A stretch of DNA of 5,490 bases, taken from positions 1-5,490 of the forward strand of contig CAJCJE010000938.1 of NCBI GenBank assembly GCA_903970565.1, read 5' to 3'. Position 1 is the first letter of the stretch. Every line of letters starts with the position of its first letter. Of the stretch, positions 1 to 5,490 are shown in pieces. Origin of the DNA: Candidatus Melainabacteria bacterium. Its GTDB lineage: Bacteria; Actinomycetota; Actinomycetes; Mycobacteriales; Pseudonocardiaceae. The translations under genes were made by a program, and so were the position numbers. The notes under the pieces are model-generated. The model made no database searches and was not told the DNA's origin. It saw nothing but the letters and a program-made list of their open reading frames with translations.

Positions 1-380
1 CCGGCGACCTCGCGGGCGGCCGGCGCGATGGAGATGCCCTCCGGACTGCCGTCCCAGGCGATCGCCAGCGCCCTCAGCCGGCACAGCGCCATGTCGACGG
101 CCGTCGCGGCGACCCCGTCGCCGAGCATGGCCGCCACGGCCGCCGGGGTGACCGGGACGCGGTCGGCGTCGGTGAGGACCAGGGCGTCGAGCACCGAGAG
201 GGTGAAGGCATCGAGGCTGTCGCAGGCCCGCGCGACCGAGGCCCTGGTTCCGGCCCTGGTGGCCAGGACGGTGCTGTCGGCCGGCGCTGGGATCGCCAAA
301 TCCGGCCGAGCGCGCAGCAGCTCGACCAGCAAGGTCTCGCTCTGGCTTGCAAGCCAGTCGGCTAGCGCGGTGCCGGACAC
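1..380 (-). CDS. Helicase-associated (XPB/Ssl2 N-terminal-like) protein, Rv0862c-type, 3' part outside window
   Basis: The minus strand is open from a GTG at 380 to the left edge (126 complete codons); an in-frame TGA at 417-419 limits the upstream extension. The protein begins MSGTALADWLASQSETLLVE, followed by LLRARPDLAIPAP at residues 21-33, a conserved-looking RASVARACDSLDAF at 46-59, and a winged-helix-like stretch TPAAVAAMLGDGVAATAVDMA at 78-98. This N terminus (short helix, L-x-x-RPDL, then an Ala-rich helical region) resembles the actinobacterial family of M. tuberculosis Rv0862c, which carries a helicase XPB/Ssl2 N-terminal-like domain and sits beside an XPB helicase gene. A DNA-repair or nucleic-acid role is inferred from that neighbour only. 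GTG 380 is preferred because no ATG exists near the start. No clear Shine-Dalgarno precedes it, so it may be leaderless. Family assignment is from recall of the pattern and synteny. Confidence 0.75.
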   Translation of the reverse strand, partial: MSGTALADWLASQSETLLVELLRARPDLAIPAPADSTVLATRAGTRASVARACDSLDAFTLSVLDALVLTDADRVPVTPAAVAAMLGDGVAATAVDMALCRLRALAIAWDGSPEGISIAPAAREVA

Positions 381-387
381 TCTGACC

Positions 388-393
388 AGCGTA
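388..393 (-). promoter_or_regulatory. Possible -10 element for a leaderless transcript
   Basis: On the minus strand TACGCT fits the TANNNT pattern of actinobacterial -10 boxes. It ends seven bases before the GTG at 380, which would put transcription start at or next to the start codon. No -35 match is visible and no Shine-Dalgarno precedes the GTG. Such short matches occur by chance, so this is tentative. Confidence 0.25.
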
Positions 394-531
394 TCGGGCC
401 CGAGGGCCGTCGGTGCTCAGCCCTGGTCGGCGAGGGTGTCGGCAGCCGTGGTGGGGTCCAGTGGTGCGCTGGCCGGTGCCCTTCGGCAAACTGGTGGTCG
501 GCGGGGCCGGTGTCCAGCACCGCCGTGAATC

Positions 532-540
532 GAGGAGGGG
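532..540 (+). promoter_or_regulatory. Strong Shine-Dalgarno deciding the start of the small gene
   Basis: GAGGAGGGG lies five bases before the ATG at 546. It selects this start over the in-frame GTG at 510, which would add 12 residues but has no comparable ribosome binding site. Confidence 0.7.
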
Positions 541-545
541 CCCCG

Positions 546-725
546 ATGGCCGAAAAGAACCTGACCGACCCGACCTGGCCCGCCGACCCGGCCAGTGGCG
601 AGCACCCGGTCACCGAACTCGTCTCCGACCGGCAGGGGTCGCTGTCCCCGTTCGGTGATCTCAGCTTCCCGCTGCCGGACGAGCAGGTGCCCTACGTGCA
701 CCCGCACACCGAGATCAACCGCTGA
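546..725 (+). CDS. Small conserved-looking actinobacterial protein, 59 aa, function unknown
   Basis: The frame encodes 59 residues starting MAEKNLTDPTWPADPASGEH and ending VPYVHPHTEINR. It is acidic and proline-rich (DPTWPADP at 8-15, FPLPDEQVPYVHPH at 41-54), with no signal peptide, membrane segment or cysteine. The aromatic/proline content and the lack of low-complexity sequence suggest a real, conserved protein, possibly largely extended. The very strong ribosome binding site at 532-540 supports translation. By position, between an Rv0862c-like gene on the opposite strand and the moa genes on the same strand, it matches M. tuberculosis Rv0863; I cannot confirm sequence homology to it. I recognise no biochemical function. 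The upstream gap 381-545 holds no clear promoter for it, and the stop codon lies inside a 16-bp direct repeat. Confidence 0.75.
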   Translation: MAEKNLTDPTWPADPASGEHPVTELVSDRQGSLSPFGDLSFPLPDEQVPYVHPHTEINR

Positions 726-751
726 ACCGCAGGCGGATCAACCGCTGAACC
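713..751 (+). repeat. Two perfect 16-bp direct repeats across the stop of the small gene
   Basis: GATCAACCGCTGAACC occurs at 713-728 and again at 736-751, separated by 7 bases (period 23). The first copy contains the TGA stop of the 59-aa protein. The 23-base period puts the second copy in another frame, so the repeat does not serve the coding sequence. Confidence 0.9.
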
Positions 752-772
752 CCCCGCGCGATCTTTGACCTT

Positions 773-792
773 CCGTCGAGCCGCGTCGACGG
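773..792. other. Inverted repeat (7-bp arms, 6-nt loop) downstream of the small gene
   Basis: CCGTCGA at 773-779 is the exact reverse complement of TCGACGG at 786-792. It lies 47 bases after the small gene and 111 bases before the malic enzyme start. No T-run follows, so it could be a weak actinobacterial-style terminator or a protein site; the sequence does not decide. Confidence 0.4.
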
Positions 793-819
793 CGTCACAG
801 CTGGGCACGGCCTGCGAAA

Positions 820-832
820 ACCGGACTCCGGT
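820..832. promoter_or_regulatory. Operator-like palindrome upstream of the malic enzyme
   Basis: ACCGGA-C-TCCGGT is a perfect 13-bp palindrome just upstream of a possible -10 box (TAGGGT, 840-845). The position, about 70 bases before the start codon, would suit a regulator site. No known regulator is recognised from the sequence, and GC-rich palindromes arise by chance in this DNA. Confidence 0.3.
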
Positions 833-839
833 CGGCAGC

Positions 840-845
840 TAGGGT
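840..845 (+). promoter_or_regulatory. Possible -10 box for the malic enzyme gene
   Basis: TAGGGT fits TANNNT and would start a transcript near 852, giving a leader of about 50 bases. There is no good -35 at the usual spacing. A TTGACC at 765-770 is too far upstream to pair with it. Confidence 0.3.
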
Positions 846-903
846 CGACTGCCTCAGCCTCGTCGATGACGGCATCGATGGAAGATCTCGCGAGGAGTTT
901 GCT

Positions 904-2322
904 ATGCCGGTACCCGGTCCGGGCTACTCGATCACGGTCCGGTTGGAGGCGCCGCCCTCGGCGAGCGCCGCCGGGGACCTGACCTCCGCCATCGGCAACG
1001 TCGGCGGCGTCATCACGGCCTTCGACGTCGTCGAGTCGCACAGTGACCTGGTCGTTGTCGACATCACCTGCAACTCGACCTCGGCCGATCACGCGAAGGT
1101 CATCACCGACGCGCTGGCCGCCCTGCCCGGCGTCGTGGTGCGCAAGGTTTCCGACCGGACCTTCCTGATCCACATCGGCGGCAAGATCGAGGTCACCGCG
1201 AAGGTGCCGCTGCGCAACCGCGACGATCTCTCCCGCGCCTACACCCCCGGCGTCGCCCGGATCTGCCAGGCCATCGCGGCCAACCCGGACGACGCGCGCA
1301 GGCTGACCATCAAGCGCAACACGATCGCCGTGGTCACCGACGGCTCCGCCGTGCTGGGCCTGGGCAACATCGGTCCGGCGGCGGCGCTGCCGGTGATGGA
1401 GGGCAAGGCTGCGCTGTTCAAGCAGTTCGCCGGGGTCAACGCCTGGCCGGTCTGCCTGGACACCCAGGACACCGAGGAGATCATCCGCACCGTCGAGCTG
1501 ATCGCGCCGGTCTACGCGGGCATCAACCTGGAGGACATCGCCGCGCCCCGCTGCTTCGAGATCGAGGCCCGGCTGCGGGAGAAGTTGGACATCCCGGTCT
1601 TCCACGACGACCAGCACGGCACCGCGATCGTGGTCGTCGGCGCGCTGCGCAACGCGCTGCGGGTGGTCGACAAGGACATCAGCCGGTGCAAGATCGTGGT
1701 CTGCGGCGCGGGCGCGGCCGGCTCGGCGATCATCCGGATGCTGCTGAACAAGAAGCCGGCCGACATCCTGGCCGTCGACATCCACGGCATCGTGCACTCC
1801 GGCCGGGACAACCTCGACTCCAACCTGGCCTGGCTGGCCGAGCACACCAACGCCGACCGGCTCAGCGGATCGCTGAAGGACGCGCTGGTCGGCGCGGACG
1901 TGTTCATCGGGGTGTCGGCCCCCAACCTCTTCGGTGCCGACGAGGTCGCCACGATGAACTCCGACGCGATCGTGTTCGCACTGGCCAACCCGGACCCGGA
2001 GATCGATCCGCTGGAGGCCCAGAAGCACGCTTCGGTGGTAGCCACCGGCCGCAGCGACTATCCCAACCAGATCAACAACGTGCTCGCCTTCCCCGGCGTC
2101 TTCCGTGGCCTGCTCGACGCGCAGGCCCGCACGATCACCGACGGAATGCTGCTGGCCGCCGCCGACGCGATCGCCGACGTGGTCGAGCCGGAACGGTTGA
2201 ACGCCTCGTTCATCGTGCCCAGCGTGTTCGACCCGAGCGTGGCGACCGCCGTCGCCGAGGCCGTCGCCCGTGCGGCCGAGGGCGAGCGGGCGGTCGAGGG
2301 GGAGCGGGAGTTCGCCTCCTGA
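904..2322 (+). CDS. Malic enzyme with N-terminal ACT-like domain (NAD(P)-dependent oxidative malate decarboxylase)
   Basis: The enzyme converts malate to pyruvate and CO2 with reduction of NAD(P)+, in the cytoplasm. The 472-residue protein has three parts. Residues 6-85 look like an ACT domain ([10 protein letters not shown], then [15 protein letters not shown]), which usually binds an amino acid or other small ligand. Residues about 100-240 are the malic enzyme N-terminal domain and 241-460 the NAD-binding domain. Visible catalytic features are Tyr113 in SRAYTPGV (general acid), Lys168 in MEGKAAL (general base), and metal ligands Glu210-Asp211 and Asp235/236 in HDDQHGT. The nucleotide loop is GAGAAG at 268-273, with Asp292 at the end of the next strand, which would fit NAD+; cofactor choice is inferred. 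ANPDPEI (361-367) and [15 protein letters not shown] (388-402) are further family signatures. The length suits short bacterial malic enzymes plus an ACT domain. A GAGGAG ribosome binding site at 892-897 sits six bases before the ATG. The C-terminal tail carries an imperfect 18-bp duplication ([12 protein letters not shown]). It is not obviously co-regulated with its neighbours. Confidence 0.95.
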   Translation: MPVPGPGYSITVRLEAPPSASAAGDLTSAIGNVGGVITAFDVVESHSDLVVVDITCNSTSADHAKVITDALAALPGVVVRKVSDRTFLIHIGGKIEVTAKVPLRNRDDLSRAYTPGVARICQAIAANPDDARRLTIKRNTIAVVTDGSAVLGLGNIGPAAALPVMEGKAALFKQFAGVNAWPVCLDTQDTEEIIRTVELIAPVYAGINLEDIAAPRCFEIEARLREKLDIPVFHDDQHGTAIVVVGALRNALRVVDKDISRCKIVVCGAGAAGSAIIRMLLNKKPADILAVDIHGIVHSGRDNLDSNLAWLAEHTNADRLSGSLKDALVGADVFIGVSAPNLFGADEVATMNSDAIVFALANPDPEIDPLEAQKHASVVATGRSDYPNQINNVLAFPGVFRGLLDAQARTITDGMLLAAADAIADVVEPERLNASFIVPSVFDPSVATAVAEAVARAAEGERAVEGEREFAS

Positions 2323-2357
2323 TCCGGGCGCTGAACGGGACCGATTCGCCGCGCGCC

Positions 2358-2363
2358 TAACAT
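2358..2363 (+). promoter_or_regulatory. -10 box for a probable leaderless moaC transcript
   Basis: TAACAT fits TANNNT and ends six bases before the GTG at 2370, so transcription would start on the first base of moaC. The 47-base gap after the malic enzyme has no Shine-Dalgarno before this GTG, which fits leaderless translation, common in actinobacteria. No convincing -35 is seen. Confidence 0.55.
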
Positions 2364-2369
2364 CTGCAC

Positions 2370-2849
2370 GTGACCGAATTCAGCCATCTGGACTCCTCGG
2401 GCGCGGCCAGGATGGTCGACGTGTCGGAGAAGGCCGTCACGCCACGGACGGCGGTCGCCTCCGGGGTGGTTCGCACCACTGACGAGGTCATCGAGCTGCT
2501 TCGCGCCGACGGCCTGCCGAAGGGGGACGCGCTGGCCATCGCCCGGATCGCCGGGATCATGGCGGCCAAGCGCACCCCGGACATCGTGCCGCTGGCCCAT
2601 CCGATCGCGCTGACCGGCGTCAAGGTCGACCTCGCGCTGGGCAGGGCCGAGGTGGCCATCACCGCGACCGTGCGCACGACGGACCGGACCGGCGTGGAGA
2701 TGGAGGCGCTGACCGCGGTCGCCGCCGCCGGTCTCGCCCTGCACGACATGATCAAGTCGGTCGACCCGGCGGCCGTGCTGGACGCGGTGCGGGTGGAACG
2801 CAAGGACGGCGGGAAGACCGGCACCTGGACCCGCGAGGGGGAGTCGTGA
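2370..2849 (+). CDS. moaC: Cyclic pyranopterin monophosphate synthase MoaC
   Basis: MoaC, with the radical-SAM enzyme MoaA, turns GTP into cyclic pyranopterin monophosphate, the first stage of molybdenum cofactor synthesis; it acts as a cytoplasmic hexamer. The 159 residues match the family over their whole length: the SHLDSSGAARMVDVSEKAVT start, KGDALAIARIAGIMAAKRT (51-69), TGVEMEALTA (107-116), HDMIKSVD (125-132) and KDGGKTG (145-151). Lys51, Asp126 and Lys129 correspond to the catalytic Lys51, Asp128 and Lys131 of E. coli MoaC. The GTG at 2370 is kept because residues 1-14 align with the E. coli N terminus; the ATG at 2412 would lose them. One oddity is LAHP at 75-78, where E. coli has LCHP, so a usual cysteine is alanine. 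The gene heads a two-gene operon, overlapping the mogA-moaE fusion by 4 bases. By position it matches M. tuberculosis moaC2 (Rv0864). Confidence 0.95.
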   Translation: MTEFSHLDSSGAARMVDVSEKAVTPRTAVASGVVRTTDEVIELLRADGLPKGDALAIARIAGIMAAKRTPDIVPLAHPIALTGVKVDLALGRAEVAITATVRTTDRTGVEMEALTAVAAAGLALHDMIKSVDPAAVLDAVRVERKDGGKTGTWTREGES

Positions 2850-3997
2850 GCGAGCTTACGAGCGGGCCATCGGTATCGGGCGAGCCAGGGATACCGGTCG
2901 AGCCTGCGGTACCGGTCGAGCCTGCGGTATCGGTCGAGTCGGTGAGCGGGCCGTCGGCACCCGGCGAGTCGGGGGCCTCGGCGCGGGCCGCCGCGGTCAT
3001 CACCGCGTCGAACCGGGCCGCTGACGGGGTCTATCCGGACCGGACCGGCCCGGTGATCGTGAGCTGGCTGGCCGACCGGGGCTTCGCGGTGGGCGCGCCG
3101 GTCGTCGTCCCGGACGGTGATCCGGTGCGCGTCGCGCTCAACGACGTGATCGCGGCCGGGGCCGACGTGGTCATCACCACCGGAGGGACCGGGATCAGCC
3201 CGACCGACCGGACGCCGGAGGCCACCAGATCGGTCCTCGACTACGAGATCCCCGGCCTCGCCGACGCCATCCGGGACGCGGGCGCCCCGAAGGTGCCGAC
3301 GGCGGTGCTCTCGCGCGGGGTCGCCGGGGTCGCCGGCCGGACGTTGGTGGTGAACCTGCCGGGCTCGACCGGCGGCGTGGCGGACGGTCTGCGGGTGTTG
3401 GCCGGAGTGCTGGAGCACGCCGTCGACCAGGTGCGCGGTGGAGACCATGTCCCGTCCGGTCAGCCGGGGCCGCCGCCGGGGGTACCGGTCGGGCACGGCC
3501 GGCACCACCATCAGCCCGTCGACGACGGCGAAGGCAGCGGGGGAAGTAAGGCCGAGGACAGCTGGGGGGGTGTCCTCGCGCAGGTGCGGCGGGCGGTGGT
3601 GTCCGAGCAGTCCCTGTCGGTCGAGGAGCACGCCGCGCTGGTCGACGATTCCGGCGCGGGCGCGGTGGTCACCTTCTCCGGGGTGGTCCGTGACCACGAC
3701 GGCGGCCGGACGGTCCGGGAGTTGGAGTACGTCGGCCATCCCAGCGCGACCGAGGTCGTCGCGGAGGTCGCGGCGGAGTTGGCCGCGCGGCCGGGAATCC
3801 GGGCCATCGCGGTCAGCCATCGCCTTGGCCTGCTGGCCATCGGCGACGTCGCGCTGGCGGCGGCGGTGTCGGCCGATCACCGCGCCGAGGCCTTCGCGGT
3901 CTGCTCGGACCTCGTCGACGAGGTCAAGCGCAGGCTGCCGGTCTGGAAACGCCAGGTCTTCGGCGACGGGCAGGAAGAGTGGGTCAACTGTCCATAG
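2846..3997 (+). CDS. mogA-moaE: Fused molybdopterin adenylyltransferase MogA and molybdopterin synthase large subunit MoaE
   Basis: One frame of 383 residues joins two cofactor enzymes. Residues 1-45 are a repetitive Pro/Glu/Val/Ser extension. Residues 46-201 are a MogA/MoaB domain with ARAAAVITASNRAADGVYPD, the TTGGTGISPTDRTPEAT loop (111-127) and NLPGSTGG (170-177); it would adenylylate molybdopterin. Residues 202-241 form a Gly/Pro/His-rich linker (GHGRHHHQPVDDGEGSGG). Residues 242-383 are MoaE, which with MoaD (not in the window) adds dithiolene sulfur to cyclic pyranopterin monophosphate. Arg282, His325-Arg326, Lys361 and Lys368 sit in family motifs, and the lysine spacing equals Lys119/Lys126 of E. 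coli MoaE. In M. tuberculosis these are separate genes, Rv0865 and Rv0866. The GTG start overlaps the moaC stop as GTGA, behind a GAGGGGGAG ribosome binding site, indicating translational coupling. The GTG at 2942 is an alternative start. A run of seven G at 3564-3570, just before the MoaE domain, leaves a sequencing frameshift possible. Confidence 0.9.
   Translation: MSELTSGPSVSGEPGIPVEPAVPVEPAVSVESVSGPSAPGESGASARAAAVITASNRAADGVYPDRTGPVIVSWLADRGFAVGAPVVVPDGDPVRVALNDVIAAGADVVITTGGTGISPTDRTPEATRSVLDYEIPGLADAIRDAGAPKVPTAVLSRGVAGVAGRTLVVNLPGSTGGVADGLRVLAGVLEHAVDQVRGGDHVPSGQPGPPPGVPVGHGRHHHQPVDDGEGSGGSKAEDSWGGVLAQVRRAVVSEQSLSVEEHAALVDDSGAGAVVTFSGVVRDHDGGRTVRELEYVGHPSATEVVAEVAAELAARPGIRAIAVSHRLGLLAIGDVALAAAVSADHRAEAFAVCSDLVDEVKRRLPVWKRQVFGDGQEEWVNCP
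2875..2940 (+). repeat. 18-bp tandem repeat inside the mogA N-terminal extension
   Basis: Two perfect 18-bp units (ACCGGTCGAGCCTGCGGT) lie at 2893-2910 and 2911-2928. A degenerate copy precedes them (2875-2892, 13 of 18 matches) and a partial one follows from 2929. The units encode VEPAVP-type peptides. On either side SGPSVSGEPG and SGPSAPGESG are themselves near duplicates, so the extension looks recently expanded. Confidence 0.9.
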
Positions 3998-4020
3998 CGG
4001 ACATTGAATGGACGGACGCT

Positions 4021-4037
4021 GTCCGATGTGGTCGGAC
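4021..4037 (+). terminator. Small hairpin after mogA-moaE
   Basis: GTCCGA (4021-4026) and TCGGAC (4032-4037) form a perfect 6-bp stem with a 5-nt loop, 24 bases past the stop. There is no T-run. It may assist termination ahead of the stronger hairpin at 4067-4115. Confidence 0.3.
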
Positions 4038-4066
4038 GCGGCCTACGGGGCAGGTGCCACGAACGA

Positions 4067-4115
4067 CGACCGGCCCCGGCCGACTCGAGAATTCCCGAGC
4101 CGGCCGGGGCCGTCG
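4067..4115. terminator. Strong bidirectional terminator hairpin between convergent genes
   Basis: GGCCCCGGCCG at 4072-4082 pairs perfectly with CGGCCGGGGCC at 4101-4111. CTCG/CGAG (4084-4087/4096-4099) extends the stem inward past one mismatch, leaving an 8-nt loop, and CGAC/GTCG (4067-4070/4112-4115) extends it outward past a one-base bulge. It sits between the ends of mogA-moaE (plus) and rpfA (minus), so it can stop both transcripts. The absence of a T-run is usual for actinobacterial terminators. Confidence 0.75.
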
Positions 4116-4142
4116 ACGATCGTGCGTCGGTCATCGCGCGGT

Positions 4143-4178
4143 GATCATGCGCGTCCACCACTGAGCGTCGATCATGCG
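4143..4178. repeat. Short 9-bp direct repeat in the convergent gap
   Basis: GATCATGCG occurs at 4143-4151 and 4170-4178, 27 bases apart. The surrounding sequence is rich in GATC/GATCG words. No function is evident. Confidence 0.5.
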
Positions 4179-4196
4179 TTGATCGTGGTCGATCCG

Positions 4197-5098
<902 letters not shown>

Positions 5099-5104
5099 CG
5101 TACG

Positions 5105-5134
5105 TAGTTATCGAGCAGATCGGAAATTAATCAA
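5105..5134 (-). promoter_or_regulatory. rpfA promoter
   Basis: On the minus strand TTGATT (5134-5129) resembles a -35. GATAAC (5112-5107, spacer 16) or TAACTA (5110-5105, spacer 18) could be the -10. Transcription would begin around 5098-5101, giving a leader of about 235 nt before the ATG at 4863. The -35 directly abuts the CRP-type operator. Confidence 0.5.
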
Positions 5135-5135
5135 G

Positions 5136-5153
5136 CTGTGATGGTGGTCACAG
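5136..5153. promoter_or_regulatory. Perfect CRP/GlxR-type operator upstream of rpfA
   Basis: TGTGA-TGGTGG-TCACA (5137-5152) is an exact match to the consensus TGTGA-N6-TCACA of cAMP receptor proteins, extended by one complementary pair (C5136/G5153). Its centre lies roughly 41-47 bases upstream of the inferred rpfA start, close to a class II activator position. In M. tuberculosis CRP (Rv3676) is known to control rpfA, and GlxR acts on rpf genes in Corynebacterium. Confidence 0.75.
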
Positions 5154-5256
5154 TAACACGCGGCAACCGGGCCCGATCCGTTGTGTTTCAGCAGGTCAAG
5201 TGGCCGTTATCATCCCGTTTCCTAGTCGAGATAAATCACGGAAAGTAGGCGTTCTG

Positions 5257-5272
5257 GTGAGGTCTGGCTCAC
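5257..5272. repeat. Inverted repeat GTGAG-N6-CTCAC
   Basis: Five-base arms are perfectly complementary around six bases. The GTGA/TCAC half-sites resemble those of CRP, but their spacing is eight rather than six, so it is not a consensus CRP site. Confidence 0.4.
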
Positions 5273-5417
5273 GTGGCGGATGCGGTTGAGCCATTGGTGG
5301 GGTGGTATTAATTCGTGCGCTCTCGTGCGCGTATCCGGTCATTTCGGGCGCTAATCACTACCGCTGAAATCCGAACAAGGTTATTGATCCGGCCGGAACG
5401 GAGATCGGTCGAAAGAA

Positions 5418-5477
5418 ACGAATGATCTTCGAATTCGACCGTTGACGCTACTCCAGGTCATTCGTGAAAGATCATTC
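5418..5477. repeat. Two overlapping, mutually exclusive inverted repeats
   Basis: GAATGATCTT (5420-5429) is the exact reverse complement of AAGATCATTC (5468-5477). ACGAATGA (5418-5425) is the exact reverse complement of TCATTCGT (5458-5465). The left arms overlap, so only one stem can form at a time. A 10-bp palindrome TCGAATTCGA (5429-5438) lies inside. Confidence 0.7.
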
Positions 5478-5490
5478 CCGGCACTGCCCG

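Larger units (their letters stand above)
5154..5490. other. Gene-free, less GC-rich intergenic region upstream of rpfA
   Basis: No convincing coding frame, tRNA or other RNA gene is seen on either strand over these 337 bases. Base composition is visibly more AT-rich than elsewhere, as expected for control sequence. It contains an inverted repeat GTGAG-N6-CTCAC (5257-5272), a 10-bp palindrome TCGAATTCGA (5429-5438), and overlapping inverted repeats in 5418-5477. It probably extends toward the control region of a gene outside the window. Confidence 0.6.

Noticed and set aside
28..528. Long plus-strand frame (166 codons) at the left edge
   Set aside because: It is antisense to the Rv0862c-like gene, and its product is low-complexity Ser/Ala/Arg sequence with no recognisable motif.
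715..2028. Minus-strand frame of 437 codons opposite the malic enzyme
   Set aside because: It mirrors the codon periodicity of a convincing malic enzyme; its product is Asp/Arg/Gly/Val-rich with no family features.
2357..3880. Minus-strand frame of 507 codons opposite moaC and mogA-moaE
   Set aside because: It is a GC-driven shadow; the plus strand has full-length MoaC, MogA and MoaE motifs.
3438..4007. Plus-strand alternative frame of 189 codons over the MoaE region
   Set aside because: The product is Arg/Ser-rich shadow sequence, while the frame used carries all MoaE motifs. It was considered as evidence for a frameshift but contains no MogA or MoaE segment.
5147..5157. GTCAC-A-GTAAC as an MtrA-type site
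   Set aside because: The half-sites are only six bases apart, not the wider spacing expected for MtrA repeats, and the left half is already part of the CRP palindrome.
5286..5313. TTGAGC with TATTAA/TTAATT as a plus-strand promoter
   Set aside because: The -35 match is weak, the spacing is short, and no gene starts in the remaining window on that strand.

Overview
The window is high-GC DNA with GTG starts, GC-rich codon third positions and proteins rich in Ala, Gly, Val and Arg. Together with the gene content this points to an actinobacterium, most likely Pseudonocardiales or a close relative; the order is inferred from style and gene order, not from a marker gene. The layout closely follows, from memory, the Mycobacterium tuberculosis segment Rv0862c to Rv0867c (helicase-associated protein, small protein, moaC2, mog, moaE2, rpfA). 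Here a malic enzyme gene lies between the small protein and moaC, and mog and moaE are one open reading frame.

Layout. Bases 1-380 (minus) hold the N-terminal part of an Rv0862c-like protein that runs off the left edge. It starts at GTG and has no in-frame ATG near its start. A divergent gap (381-545) leads to a 59-residue conserved-looking small protein (546-725, plus). After a 178-base gap with a 16-bp direct repeat and two small inverted repeats comes an ACT-domain malic enzyme (904-2322, plus). A probable leaderless promoter then starts the molybdenum cofactor operon: moaC (2370-2849) overlaps by 4 bases a mogA-moaE fusion (2846-3997). Bases 3998-4209 are a convergent terminator zone. On the minus strand, 4210-4863 encodes a secreted resuscitation-promoting factor (Rpf domain plus LysM). 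Its 5' side is elaborate: a roughly 210-nt structured leader that may be a c-di-AMP (ydaO-type) riboswitch, a promoter, and a perfect CRP/GlxR-type operator (TGTGA-N6-TCACA). Bases 5154-5490 are non-coding and visibly less GC-rich.

How the genes work together. MoaC makes cyclic pyranopterin monophosphate. The MoaE half of the fusion, with a MoaD encoded elsewhere, would turn it into molybdopterin, and the MogA half would adenylylate molybdopterin before metal insertion. Malic enzyme links malate to pyruvate and is metabolically separate. Rpf cleaves peptidoglycan during resuscitation and growth. Two nucleotide second messengers may control it: cAMP at the promoter and c-di-AMP in the leader. 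The best second looks are the rpf control region and the mogA-moaE fusion with its repeat-expanded N terminus. No mobile element, CRISPR array, tRNA or rRNA was seen.
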